Below are positions 32,564 to 43,639 of a stretch of 64,000 bases of DNA, piece by piece. The stretch's first letter is position 1. Every line of letters begins with the position of its first letter. The notes below the pieces were generated by a model. That model was not told the DNA's origin. It searched no databases and saw nothing but the letters and a program-made list of their open reading frames with translations. Source of the stretch: Symbiodinium natans (lineage: Eukaryota; Sar; Dinophyceae; Suessiales; Symbiodiniaceae); assembly GCA_905221605.1 (NCBI GenBank), contig CAJNDS010002722.1, positions 122,501-186,500 of the forward strand. The letters run 5' to 3'. A program made the translations under genes and the position numbers.

Positions 32564-32807
32564 CTTCCTAAACCCTAAACCCTAAACCCTGAACCCTGAA
32601 CCCTGAACCCTGAACCCTGAACCCTGAACCCTGAACCCTAACCCTAAACCCTAAACTCTAAACCCTAAACCCTAAACCCCAAACTCCATAACCCTAAACC
32701 CTAAACCCTAAACCGTAAACCGTAAACCCTAAACCCTGAACCCTAAACCCTAAACCCGGAACCTTGAACCCTGAACCCTGGACCCTGAACCCTAAACCCT
32801 AAACCCT

Positions 32808-32829
32808 ACCGTAGCCGTTTTGGCTCAAG
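32808..32829 (+). other. Dinoflagellate spliced-leader relic
   Basis: ACCGTAGCC then G then TTTTGGCTCAAG: 21 of 22 bases match the dinoflagellate trans-spliced leader (the change is A to G at position 10). It is fused to the telomeric tract on its left and to a short leader before ATG 32868 on its right. It is not followed by a GT donor, so it is not an SL RNA gene. An SL inside the genome next to a gene start is the known mark of a message that was reverse-transcribed and reinserted. Confidence 0.85.
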
Positions 32830-32867
32830 GATTTGGCTTACAGCGGAATACATAGCTGGGCACCCCT

Positions 32868-35146
32868 ATGGGTGGCTTTCGTGGCTTCTTTGAGGTTTTT
32901 CCCCTGTGTTTGTGTGCTGGCCCAACAGTCCGCCACGTGACCTCCCTCGGCAAGTTTGAGCTCTGGCCTCGTTTCGTGACCGGGGTTGTCCTCCTCATCT
33001 ACGGGGGAGTTTGCTTGTGTTCGGTGTCCCCGAGCCGCCGAACCTTCTGTACTTTGTGCACCGCTACCTGAGCGAGAGCGGCGACCCCTGCGCGTTGCTC
33101 GTGCTCGAGAGTGGCACAGGCTATGCTCTTAGGCGCCCTCGATGTCTCCAGACGGGTGGGTCCTCAGGAAGACTCACGAAATGCCCGAGCGGGTAGGGCC
33201 GGGCAGGTTTGGAAAGTGTCATGCGCAGAGCTTCTTGCCAAGCTCGCGTGCGCTTTTTCAATTTTTTAATTGATCCGCTTAAGTGCTATCCTGGTTTACG
33301 CCTGCAGCTTTGTCACTGCTGACGTAACATCATCTACATGCGATGCATCATGATGTCAACATTCAATATCATGGAGTCATAGTCAATGTCATTCTAATCA
33401 GAATAATAATCGTCGTCATCATCAGAATCATTACCGTCGGGAGAATTTGATATCGTACATGTGCTGTCATGATTGCAGCCGTAACAAAAACAAACCGATT
33501 CTAACCACAGAAACAGTGACACTGCGTCATGAGCATACACTGTGGACCTGTAGCCTTGCTTGCTGGGACATGACGGCCGGTTGCTGAAGTTCGAGGTGGG
33601 GGACCGATCACTGTGGCGTGTTGTGCTGCGCTTCTGTGTGGTTGCTTGCACACGTTTGCATGGACAAGTCTTGGTGATCAAACTTGCAGAATGTTTTGTC
33701 TGCAACTTGTTGCTCGATGCAGCAGGTGTGCAGTTGATGCATGGGCACGTTTAAGGAACAGATGTTTTTGTCCTCGAGCGTTGCTCGGCACAGCTGTCGT
33801 TCTGTTCATGTCCAACTTTGTATTTGTTTGTACTGATGATTGAGGCTTCCGGCTTTCGCCCGATGCTGGCGTGCCTCCCAAGCATCGCAGCCTTGGCCAA
33901 GGCTCCTTGATTTAACTTCGTTCGTGTGCATGTCTTAATACAGATCACAAGACCATACAAGTCATCCTGAGATTCGGTGGTATCCATGTCATCGCGGACG
34001 CTGCTGGACTTAAATACGAAATCGTCGTAGTTAACACCTTCGGACTCCCACGGTTTTTAAACACCACAATCAATTCATCTCTGAATTTCAGGCGACTTTC
34101 AGGTCATGCCGATGACACCTCCCCTGGACGGCTGCTTTGTTTAAACGCGGGGCATGAGCCCGAGCTGCATGCAAAGAATCAACAGGTTGTTCGACAAGTT
34201 CCAGAAAGGTTCACAACCCAAATGGCCAAGGTACACGTTTGGACAGCCCCCACATGGTTCGAAGCCTGGTCTTCAGACTTGGGGCTTAGCAACAACTACA
34301 TCCATCAACTCAATATTGCAGGCAAGAGCCGAGTGCCTGCAACACCGCCGTCAGGCTGCTTGACTGAAACCTGGTACCCTATAATATAACACAAACCCCA
34401 AGCCCCAGTTTAAAACACATGGAGCTCTTCCAGGAGACATGGTGGCGCCGGCCGTGGCAAACATGGTGCCAACTACCTCGAAGGGCGTGGGCTGCTTGAC
34501 TTAAACTGAGTGTGACACTACCAATCGTCTCAGCTTTCAACAAAGCAACAATCCATGTACCATGCAGGATCCAAAGCTGCCGCCGCGGTGCAGCTCCCGG
34601 TTACACCGCATGGTGTGGGTTGCTTGCCTTATGTAACCTGAAAACACTGTCCCCCCACAGAACAAACGTAAATCCATTTGGGGTTTCTTCAGGGCACGGC
34701 TGCCGCCGTGCCGAGCCCATCTCGCCTTCGTGGCTGCTTGACTGATATCTGAACCCCTGCTCTCTTCCCGAGCATTCCTTTCCAATCTTTCAGGACATGA
34801 GGGTGTTCCCGGAGCCCTTCACAGCCCGTACACCCCGCCGGCCATCTACCTGTGTGTCACCGGCAGGCTGCAAAAAATTCGCTGGTTCGACTCCTTCAAC
34901 TGGAAGCTTGCGGGGCTTCTTCAATACACGGACGACCAGCTGGCAGCCGAGCTTCGCCAGGTGCAGCGGCGCCACGCCATTCGCTGCGCCGGTCGCCTCG
35001 GCCTGCTGGTCCTCCTCGATCTGCTGCCTGGTCAAACAACGACCGAAGCTTCATTACACCGACCATCTCGAAAGGGGGACAGCCTGCACAGCCCGAAAAC
35101 CGACCAAGTCTCAACCCCTGTGAAGCCTCAACTGCGTAGTGCCTAG
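32868..35146 (+). CDS. SL-tagged gene of unknown function, at least 9 exons
   Basis: The first coding block 32868-33195 reads LGKFELWPRFVTGVVLLIYG, then, one frame over, VPEPPNLLYFVHRYLSES; the frame change near 33010 is a 1-nt indel or a missed intron. Later exons: 33845-33901 (FRLSPDAGVPPKHRSLGQ), 33944-33999, 34092-34130 (DFQVMPMTPPLD), 34322-34354 (KSRVPATPPS), 34434-34490 (DMVAPAVANMVPTTSKGV), 34568-34618 (SKAAAAVQLPVTPHGV), 34693-34732, 34794-35146 (YLCVTGRLQKIRWFDSFNWK ... TAG). Introns there are phase 1, nearly all splitting a Gly codon. Two joins (33999 and 34693) are off by one base. Whether the SL-proximal block and the 3' exons form one gene is inference; 33200-33840 shows no sure exon. 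Confidence 0.5.
33902..34793 (+). mobile_element. Intron family starting GCTGCTTGACT
   Basis: Successive introns begin GCTCCTTGATTTAAC (33902), GCTGCTGGACTTAAA (34000), GCTGCTTTGTTTAAAC (34131), GCTGCTTGACTGAAAC (34355), GCTGCTTGACTTAAAC (34491), GTTGCTTGCCTTATG (34619) and GCTGCTTGACTGATA (34733). All end in AG. The shared 5' arm suggests one introner family inserted repeatedly in one gene, or a strongly constrained donor motif. Confidence 0.7.
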
Positions 35147-36968
35147 ATCGTAGACCCAAACCCTAAACCCTAAACCCCAAACCCTGAGGCCGTAAACTCG
35201 AAACCCTAAACCCTACAACTCCCAAGCCAAAGGCCCCACATCCCGACCGCAAGCCCCACGTCCCAAGCCTAAACCCGGCAGCTTAGGGGGAAGCCTCAAA
35301 CCCTCAACCTTAACCCTAAAAATGACACCCTACACCCTAAACTCTGAACCCTGAACCCTGCACCCTAAGCCCTGCATGAATCCCCACATGGCGGAAACTC
35401 CGTATGCCTCGGAGGTTCTCCAACCGCCTCCAGAGGTGCATCTGCCAAAATTTGAGGTTTCCATATATGGGCTTGTCGACTTTCACAAGGGCTTTTATAG
35501 GGTATACGGTTTGAGTTTTGGGTTTAGGGTTTCGGGTGTAGGGTTTAGGGGTTTAAGGTTGAGGGTTTAGGGTTTAGGGGTCCCGAATACCTGCTAGCAC
35601 TGCCCAAGACCCCGTAGTTTCCCTACAAAAGCTTAAGCCCTAAAACCTAAAACCCTAAACCCTGTATGGTCTCAGTTACGGGCTCATCCAATCGTGTAAG
35701 CCCGTCAATCCTAAACCCTGGACTCTTTTGTGGCTTCAATCATCGTATCCTCAGTTGCAGGCTCGCAAGACTATCAGGGTAGTTCCATGGTCCCTTTTCG
35801 TGGTCCCTTACCTGCTTCAAAGGGTTCTGAAGTATGGGCCCTTGGGTTTTTTTTCTCTTTAAAAGGTATAAGGATCCCCATTGAAGGGCCGTTATTAAGG
35901 GGCCATGGATCTGCCCTTCGAACGGGACCATCATTTTAGAGTCAGCCCCCCAAGCCTTTCTTCAGGAGTTTTAGGGCTTGCCGGGGTTCACCTTTCAGAA
36001 TTAGGGGGGTCTTTTAGGGTTCAGGGTTTAGGGTTCAGGGTTTAGGGTTTAGGGTCTCGGATTTAGGGTTTAGGGTGTTCGCTTCAGGTGGGTTACGGTT
36101 GGAAGGTGATGCAAAGCCCTAAACCCAAAACCCTAATCCCTAAACCCTAAACCCTAAACCCTATTCCTCAAAGCCCCAGGCCGGCTGACGCCTTGAAATC
36201 CGATCCCAAGTAGGTATCTTACTTACGGTTTGAGGTATAGGGTATAGGGTTTAGGGTTCAGGGTTCAGGGTTTAGGGTTTGGGGTTCAGGGTTCAGGGTT
36301 TAGGGTTTAGGTACAGCTCTCATGGCTTAGGTACATATCTATGTTTGTTTTGCTGGGTGGGATGGGGGTTGGGGGACCCTTAGCTGTCAACCTCTAAACC
36401 GCCCTAAGCCCCAAAAAAAGCTAGTTCAGACCCTGAACCCCGATCATGGGCCGACTGGAGAGACCTAGGATGTGTGTTACAAACGGGCCCAGCAAGTAGA
36501 ACCTGTTGCCCCCAACAAGTACTAGGGTTTAGGGTTTAGGGTATAGGGTTTAGGGTTTAGGGTTCCCTCGTAAGGTACATGGGCAATCAACCCTAGGATT
36601 TGGGATTTGGGACGTTCACCTTTTTGACTAACAGTCCTTAATTGGGATTGTCATTGGGGGGGGGGGGGGAGGTACGATAATCCCTATTAAGGGCTGTCAG
36701 TATAAGCGGGAACATCCCAACCTGGGATCCTCTCGAAGGTTGCTTCAGGGGTGTGAATTCGGAGTTTTGAAAGGTTTGGTTGAGGACCTCGGTGTTGTTG
36801 CATCTTCTTCTAACCCCTACACCCTACACCCTAAACCCTAAACCCTAAACCCTTGTAGGGTTCCGCCCTAAACCCTAAGCTTTTTTCTTTTTTTTGGTTA
36901 AGGGGGTGGGTTAAGGATCTAGGGCTTATGGAGGCCTGGTGTGTTTCGGCAGTCAGAATAAGTTCCAG
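35147..36968. other. Spacer with degenerate telomeric units and foldbacks
   Basis: Telomere-like units at 35160-35370, 35520-35580, 36020-36080, 36120-36165 and 36235-36310; a GGTCCCTT-family element (35785-35935); and a GATGTTCCCC-type foldback (36607-36719) with a G13 run in its loop. A 64-codon ORF at 35376 (includes PPPEVHLPKFE) could be an exon but has no support. Confidence 0.6.
36607..36719. mobile_element. Foldback family GATGTTCCCCC, uninterrupted copy
   Basis: 'gggacgttcacctttttgac' opposed by 'gtataagcgggaacatccca', with 'taacagtccttaattgggat' and 'ccctattaagggctgtcag' as a second inverted pair. Confidence 0.75.
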
Positions 36969-39900
36969 GCATCGGCTGCGCCGAAGGCTCCGGCTTCGGC
37001 CGAAGAGCGGGGAGCTCGGGGGGGAGAGGAGGGGGGGGGGGGGGCGAAACCCTAAACCCTAAACCTTAAACCCTCAAACCCTAAACCCTAAAAACCCTAA
37101 ACCCTAAACCCTAAACCCCAAACCCCAAACCCCAAACCCAGTGGCGCAAAAGCCAAAACTCTGAGCAGGGTTCAAGGTTCAAGCCCTGAAGCCTCATGAG
37201 CCCGAAGCCCCCAAACCCTAAACCTGCTAAGAAACACAACAGGGCGCCTCAGGCTTTAGGTTTTAGGGTTTAGGGTTTAGGGCTACTAGGACCCAAAGTA
37301 GGGCCTTATTCCATTTTTCGGGTTTGGGTTCCCTTACGAGCCTCTTTATACCAAAAGGGGCAGCCTTTTTACTCCGAGTTTGGGTCCAGAAATGCTCAGG
37401 CCCTGAGACACATCCTTCCCCCAGCCCTAAACCTAAACCCTAAACCCTAAACCCTAAACCCTAAACCCTAAACCCTAAACCCTAAACCCTACACCCTAGA
37501 CCCTCGACCCTAGACCCTAGACCCTAGACCCTAGACCCTAGACCCTAAACCCTAAACCCTAAACCCTGAACCCTGAACCCTAAACCCTAACCGCTTTTTG
37601 GGCCGGGGCCCGACTTTCGAAACCTGAAAAAAACACATCCTCAGCCACCTTCCTAGTATGGTTACTCTAGATCAGTGTTAGGGATTTTACCTTTTGGGTT
37701 GTGGGCTTTCTTATATATGAACTTTCTTATATATATGAACAAAAAGGATCCTTTTTTCTTCCTAGGGGAACAGGGATTAAGTACTGGGCTACTAAGTTAA
37801 ACTATAAAGTCCTAAGAGCACACCCCAAGTTTCAAATGGGTAGGGTTTCGGGTTTCGGGTTGTTTAGGGTTTAGGGTCTCGGGTAACCCTTAGACCCTTT
37901 AATCCTTTAAGTTATTTGCCCTGAGACCTACGACCTTAGACCTTAAACCCTAAGCCAGAAGTTTTAAGCCTTAGCGGTAAACCCTCAGAACCCTTGAGCC
38001 CCTTAAGCGCTTAAACCTTAGCCCTTGAAGGCCCTAAAACCTCAAACCCCATGAAACCCATTTCCCCCCTTCATAACATGAGCCTTCAAAAAACCCTTGA
38101 TTGGAGCCTTAAACCCCTTACACCTTGATTGGAGCCTTAAACCACTGCACCTTTGGGCCTTAAACCTTTGTCATAGTTGGGTAACATTTTACATTGTTAA
38201 GGGTACTTAAACCCAATAAGGAATATCAATCTAAATTTTTGATATTATCTCAACAATGAACAAGAAGCCCCTAAACCCCTAAAACCTGCTGAAAAACACC
38301 TTAGCCCTAAGCATCAAGCCCCGAAGTCCCGAGACCCTGCGAAAAACCTAAACCCCAAAGCCCGAAAGGCATGAAGTCCCCGAAGCCCCTAAAACCTAAA
38401 CCCTAAACCCTAAACCCTAAACCCTACGTCCTAAATCCCGAAACACCCCAAAGGCCCGGTTGAAATCCGAAAACCCTAAACCTCAAAAGATCCCAAAGCC
38501 CTTATTTTTGTCCCCCTAAACCCGAAACCGAAACCCTAAACCCAAAAGACCCTGAACCCTAAACCCTAAGCCCTAAACCCTAAACCCTAAACCCTAAAAC
38601 CCTAAGCCCTAAACCCTAAACCCTAAACCCTAAACCCTAAACCCTAAACCCAAAAGGCCCTAAACGCCCTTGTATAAACTCCTCAAGCCCCAGGTCCAAG
38701 CCCTCGTGGGCCGAAGTGGCGGCGCGCGGCGACTCCGCTGTGCGGCGCACGGATGTTAGGGTTTAGGGTTTAGGGTTTAGGGTTAATTTAGGGTTTAGGG
38801 TTTAGGGCTGGGAAATTTCAAAGAGGGGGTTTAGGGTTGAGAGTTAGGGGGTTCCTCAAGAGGAGGTAGGCTTAGGGTTTGGTGTTTAGGGGTTCAGGGG
38901 TTTAGGGGTGCATGGGTTTAGGGTCTAGGGTGGGTTTCGGGATTTAGTTCGTGTTTGGGGTTTACGGTTTAGGGCATGGTAGGGTGTATGGTGTAGGGAG
39001 TTTTTAGTAATTTTCAGGAGTTTAGGGATGTTCTCTTCGATTTTCTTGGATCAGGTTTCGGTTTCAGGCCTCTGCATGCCCACCATTGCGTGACATGATT
39101 GGGTTTGGTGGCGTGATGCCGGCAAAGCGCTCACCCGGCGGTGGGCCCCGACAAGCTAGAAACGCTCTTTAATGCGGCTGGGTTCAATGTGCCTGTGCCA
39201 CTTTGGCACAGATTTCTCAAGAGGAGACATTCACGAGTCCGACGCTCGACCTTAAACCCTAATTAAACCCTAAACCCTAAACCCTGGACCCACTATGTCC
39301 ACCGGCAGCTGCGAGCGTGTCCTCTGCCGCTGCGGGCTCATGTTTTCTCCCAACACGTCGTTCGGGAGCACATCACGTTCCCTGCGCGCTGTCTATACCC
39401 AGATCCCTGAAAAGGTCCAAAAAATAGATACCCGTAAGATTGACTCAGTAGTTGTATCGGGTACTGTTTGGGGGCCCATTTGAGGATTCTATTTTTGGAT
39501 CCTCCCAGGGGTCTGGGTACCGCCACCCAGGACTGCCTAGCTGACCTGTTCTTAGGGGCTTTCGGAGTTGCGTGGGTGCGGTGCGGAGCAGCAGTGTTAA
39601 GGCGGGCATTGTGTATGTAAACCTTCCAACCGTTTATGGCCTTGGGGGGCCAAATGAGCCTTAAATTTGGGGCCATATACCCTATACTACCATAATTCCT
39701 CTTAGGGTATGTGGACCAAATGAGCCCTAAATTTGGGGGGCCTTATACCCTATACTACTAGAATCCCTTATACCCTAAACCCTAAACCCTAAACCCTAAA
39801 CCCTAAACCCTATACTACTATAATCCCTTATACCCTACTATGATCCCTCTTAACGCCCAGGATGCCCAGTAGTACCCTTATTCCCTGTTTGGGGGGTTTA

Positions 39901-42900
39901 GTTTCCCTTATCAACCCCTTTAAGCAAGAAAGGGGGCACCCTTTTTAAGCCTTGGTTTAGGGTTTTAGGGTTTTAGGGTTTAGGGTTTTAGGGTTTTAGG
40001 GTTTTAGGGTTTAGGGTTTAGGGTTTTAGGGTTTAGGGTTTAGGGTTTAGGGTTTAGGGTTACTGGGCAGCCTAGAGGCATATGAACCATAAACCCTTTC
40101 AAGATTCATGGGGTCTCTAAGTGCAAGCCCTGGAGCCAACAGGCTCTTCGTTTTGTTTCGGGTCGCCAAGTCCTAGGTCGGATAAGGGGGACCCTTAAGA
40201 GGGAACCCTAAACCCTAAACCCTAAACCCTAAACCCTAAACCCTGAACCCTAAACCCTAAACCCTTCTGAGCCCATTCCTGGGTCTCTTAGACAGGGAAC
40301 TGTCCCCCTAATCCTATCCCCTACCAAGGTCTGCGTGTTGATCCGAAAGTCGGGGATGTCGTACAAGCTACCAGAGAAACTCCAGAAGGGACACAAGGGA
40401 CCCCCCCAAGCAGAATAATCACTTGCAATCTGCGGGGGGGGGGGGAACTAAACCCTAAACCCTAAACCCTAAACCCTAAACCCTAAACTCTAAAACCCTA
40501 AAACCCTAAACGCCCAGAAGCTCCTGAGACTGTTGAATGGAATGCCGAGGCGCCCGCGGTGCCCCTGGCAGCAGGCACGGGAACGACGACTCCATTTCCT
40601 AAACTCCAAACCCTCAACCCAATACCTCAACCCTTCGCCCCTAACCTTTGTCATAGTTGGGTAACATTTTACATTTTCAAGGGTACTTAAACCCAATAAG
40701 GAATATACATTTAGTTTTTTAGTATTATCCCGACAATGAACAAGTAAACCCCAAACCCAAGAATCGCTGAACAAAAGTTGCTTCCTGGATCGTACAACTG
40801 AACGTGAGGCACGCTAAGGGTAGCTGAGTGGCCAATTCAACCCCTAAGCCCGGAGCCCTAACCTCAATGCCTCATCTGTCCCTCCTAGCAGGGCCGTTGC
40901 CTACCAATGTGGCCTTTGCCAAGCGGCTGCCGCGGAAGCCCCGATACGTTTTGTGGCTAAGGGTTCACCTAGAGTATCCGGATACTCTCGAATAACCCTG
41001 AACCCTAAACCCTAAACCCTAAACCCTAAACCCTAAACCCTAAACCCTAAACCCTAAACCCTAAGCCCTAAGCCCTAAGCCCTAAGCCCTAAGCCCTAAG
41101 CCCTAAACCCTAAACCCTAAACCCTAAACCCTAAACCCTAAGCCCTACTCATTCTTGACACCGTGCCACTCGAAGCCCTTAGTCTCTTTGCTTTCGTTTC
41201 AGCTACTGGGTTCAGGGCTCCGCTCGCTCCGCTGAGGCCTTAGAATATGAGCCCCACACTTAGGGTTTAGGGTTTAGGGTTTAGGGTTTAGGGTTTAGGA
41301 TTTCGGGTTTACGGTTTAGGGTTCCTTTTTGTGAGGGGGGATTACTCGCTAAGGTTTAGGGGCTGTAGGTCTACGCTCCCTCAATGTAAACTCTTCATAC
41401 CGACCCTGAACCCTGAGCCCTGAAACCCTAAGGGATCTTGGGCCCAGCAGCCAAAGCATCAGAAAGTTCAAGGTTCACTCTATATGAAGTAGGGTTTATA
41501 TTACTGTTTTTGGTGAGTGTATATAAGGTTCTTTTTTAATATAGGTGAGTGTATATGCTTGGTGTCATTTTGGGGGTACAAGAAATATAAACCCTACTTC
41601 ATATACATGGAAGTAGCTTCGTGGTGAGGCATAGCTTGGGGTTAACCAGCGTAACCAGCCCCGAAAAGGATACCCTTATGAGAATGTGGCTACTATGCGA
41701 CCAAGAAGTAAGATACCGAAGATTTTGGGCTTCAGGTTTAGGGTTTAAGGTCATCAGGGTGTTGGCTTCCGGGGTGTAAAGTTTGGAGCTTAAATTTCAG
41801 GGGGAACCACGAGCCTTGTCTGGGGTACGTAGAAGCCTACTGCCCTGCTTGCAAACATGCCACTCCCAGTAAAGTTTCGGGTTGAGGGGCTTACCAAGGG
41901 ATCCATGTACCTACCTCTTTGGGGTTGCGCCCTATACCTAAACCCTAAACCCTAAACCCTAAGCCCTAAACCCTAAACCCTAAACCCTAAGCCCGGTTAG
42001 AACCTAGTAGTTTGTAGGGTTTAGGAGTCACAGGTAGGGCGTAAAAGGGTTTAGGGTTTAGGGTTTAGGGTTTAGGGTTTAGGGTTTAGGAGTTACGGAT
42101 AGAGTTACGGATAGGGTTTAGGGTTGAGGGTTTAGGGTTCAGGGTTTGGGGTTTAGGGTTTTGGGTTTAGGGTTTAGGGTTTAGGGTTTTGGGTTTAGGC
42201 GCTCACCCCCCCTCTCTTGGAAGATCGGTTTCCGATTAAGCCCTTGAACTGTTAACCCCCAAACGCCAAACACAACCTCACAACCCGAACCCTAAGCCCC
42301 AAGGCCCTTGCAAGCCCCAAACCTTCATGAGCCCTAAAACCCTAAAACCAAATCCAAACCCTAAAGCCCAAACCCTAAACCCTAAACTCCCAAACCCCAA
42401 ACTCTAAACCCTAAACCCCAAACCCTAAACCCCAAAGCCTGAAACCCTAAGCCCCAAACCCTTAACCCTGGACCCTGAACCCTGAAACCTGAACCCTAAA
42501 CCCCCCAAATTCTAAACCCTGAAACCCCCGAACCCTAAACCCTAAACCCTAAACCCTAAACCCTAAACCCTAAACCCTAAACTTGGCCCTACACCCTACA
42601 GCCAGTGGAAAATTCCGCTTCCGCCGGCCGCAACAAGTTTTCTCGGCTCGAAGCCTTCGAGGCAAGAGACCCGGCTTACCCTAAACCCTAAACCCTAAAC
42701 ACTAAACACCCTGTAAACCCTGTAAGCCCTATATACCCTATAAACCCTATAGACCAACCCTGCTAACCCTTTAAGCCCTACTATCCCTACAAAACCTAAA
42801 CCCTGGGATCCTGCGCGCAAGCTTGGCTTTCGCACCTCAATCGGGGCTTTCTGTGGGCATGTTGGGTTTAGGGTTTAGGGTTTAGGGGCATTTTGGGGTG

Positions 42901-42940
42901 CAGACGATGGAGCTGCCGAAGCTGCCGCCCAAGGCCTAGG
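36969..42940 (+). CDS. Exon islands of one or more genes, ending TAG at 42940
   Basis: Islands between telomeric tracts: 36969-37006 (ASAAPKAPASAEE), 38694-38754 (SKPSWAEVAARGDSAVRR), 39150-39314 (see separate entry), 40518-40574 (APETVEWNAEAPAVPLAA), 40892-40942 (PLPTNVAFAKRLPRKP, GA donor), 42602-42670 approx (SGKFRFRRPQQVFSARSLRG), 42908-42940 approx (TMELPKLPPKA, stop). The joins 40574 to 40892 and 40942 to 42602 keep phase. I cannot name the product, and the grouping is tentative. Confidence 0.4.
37430..37595. repeat. CCCTAAA tract with CCCTAGA block
   Basis: About 10 CCCTAAA units, then eight CCCTAGA units, then CCCTAAA/CCCTGAA units: block-wise variant spread rather than random decay. 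The following 37600-38690 holds degenerate units (38395-38430, 38550-38650) and a foldback at 38171. Confidence 0.9.
38171..38259. mobile_element. Foldback family TCATAGTTGGGTAA, copy 2
   Basis: About 90 bp, closely matching 24465-24552 and 40651-40739, including 'gtacttaaacccaataagga' and a 3' end 'atctcaacaatga'. Confidence 0.8.
39150..39314 (+). CDS. Methyltransferase-like fragment (METTL2/6/8-type C-terminus?)
   Basis: First island, from 39150: DKLETLFNAAGFN, with a GT donor at 39189. Second island 39291-39314: HYVHRQLR, followed by a GC donor. In tRNA m3C methyltransferases of the METTL2/6/8 group the motif order near the C-terminus is a xxLxxLFxxAGF helix, then HYVxRxLxNR, which these two pieces resemble. 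No AG acceptor stands directly before the second island; the preceding CCCTAAACCCTGG looks like a telomeric acceptor with AG changed to GG. The S-adenosylmethionine-binding motifs were not found, so this may be a remnant. Confidence 0.4.
39857..40075. mobile_element. Foldback family CCCAGTA, copy split by a TTTAGGG insert
   Basis: Left part 39857-39957 ('gatgcccagtagtaccctta' ... 'aagccttggtt') and right part 'actgggcagcctag' (40062-40075) match 20406-20520. They are separated by about 104 bp of TTTAGGG and TTTTAGGG repeat (39958-40061), inserted at GGTT|ACTGGG. Confidence 0.88.
40651..40739. mobile_element. Foldback family TCATAGTTGGGTAA, copy 3
   Basis: Same ends and internal 'acttaaacccaataaggaat' as the other two copies. 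It lies in the intron after exon 40518-40574. Confidence 0.8.
40990..41150. repeat. CCCTAAA/CCCTAAG tract
   Basis: About ten CCCTAAA, six CCCTAAG, then CCCTAAA units again: another block-wise variant pattern. Confidence 0.95.
41481..41605. mobile_element. Foldback element with about 22-bp inverted ends
   Basis: 'tatatgaagtagggtttata' (41481 on) is the exact inverse of 'tataaaccctacttcatata' (to 41605). Inside are two copies of 'ggtgagtgtatat'. No second copy of these ends was noticed. Confidence 0.85.
41940..42600. repeat. Mixed telomeric variants
   Basis: CCCTAAA at 41938-41990, TTTAGGG with CAGG- and TTGGG-variants at 42050-42200, degenerate CCCCAAA/CCCTGAA at 42330-42530, and CCCTAAA at 42533-42580. 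Confidence 0.85.
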
Positions 42941-43639
42941 GGGTTTGGGTTTAGGGTTTGGGGTTTAGGATTTGGGGTTTAGGGTTTAGGGCTTTGGGTC
43001 TACTTGGGGGGGGGGGGGCTTTAGGGTTTGGGGGGCTTCAGGAGTTTAGGGTCTTGGGTGTTTAGGCACGATGTACGTCTGTTGGGTTTAGGCGTTAGGG
43101 CACCGCCACTTCTTAACCACGCTCGGATCTCAGGAAACTAGAACATGTCCCCTAAGCATGTCGGGGCATGGTGAACAAGTCAGGCGTCTCACCATAGGGC
43201 GGTTGAGGGCGCATGTGGACCCGCAGGCGCTTGCCAGTACGTGCCACTGTTGGGGGGAACTTTCACCTGACAGTTTGCAGGGTGGTGTTTCCGCAAACAT
43301 AAACCCCTAACCCCTAAGCTCTAAACCCTAGACCTTAAACCCTAAACCCCACTATAAACCCTAAACCCTAAACCCTAAACCTAAATCCACAAGCAAGGGC
43401 TGTAATCTCTGGGTAGACAGAAAAGCAAGTTTTGCATGCTCGGAACTCACTCACAACCCCAAAGCCTACTTGGAGAAACACCGGTAGGTCTCCAACACCA
43501 CCTCTTCCCACCCCCCCCGCACCCCCCCCCCAACATCTCTGCTTGAAGATTCCTGGGACTGACCTACAATTGTTTTATTTGAAACCCCAGTTCCCAATTC
43601 CTAAGCCCCCAACCCTAAACCCGAAACTAACAGCCGCAG
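42941..43639. other. Spacer before phosphatase gene
   Basis: Degenerate TTTAGGG units with a G10 run (42950-43100) and unique sequence 43100-43300 that may hold the phosphatase 5' exons (an AG|G at 43225-43230 is possible), then CCCTAAA fragments (43320-43385). No start codon was identified. Confidence 0.5.

Noticed and set aside
32808-32829. SL RNA gene
   Set aside because: The leader is followed by GATTTGG rather than a GT donor, and carries one base change; no tandem copies or 5S gene are nearby.
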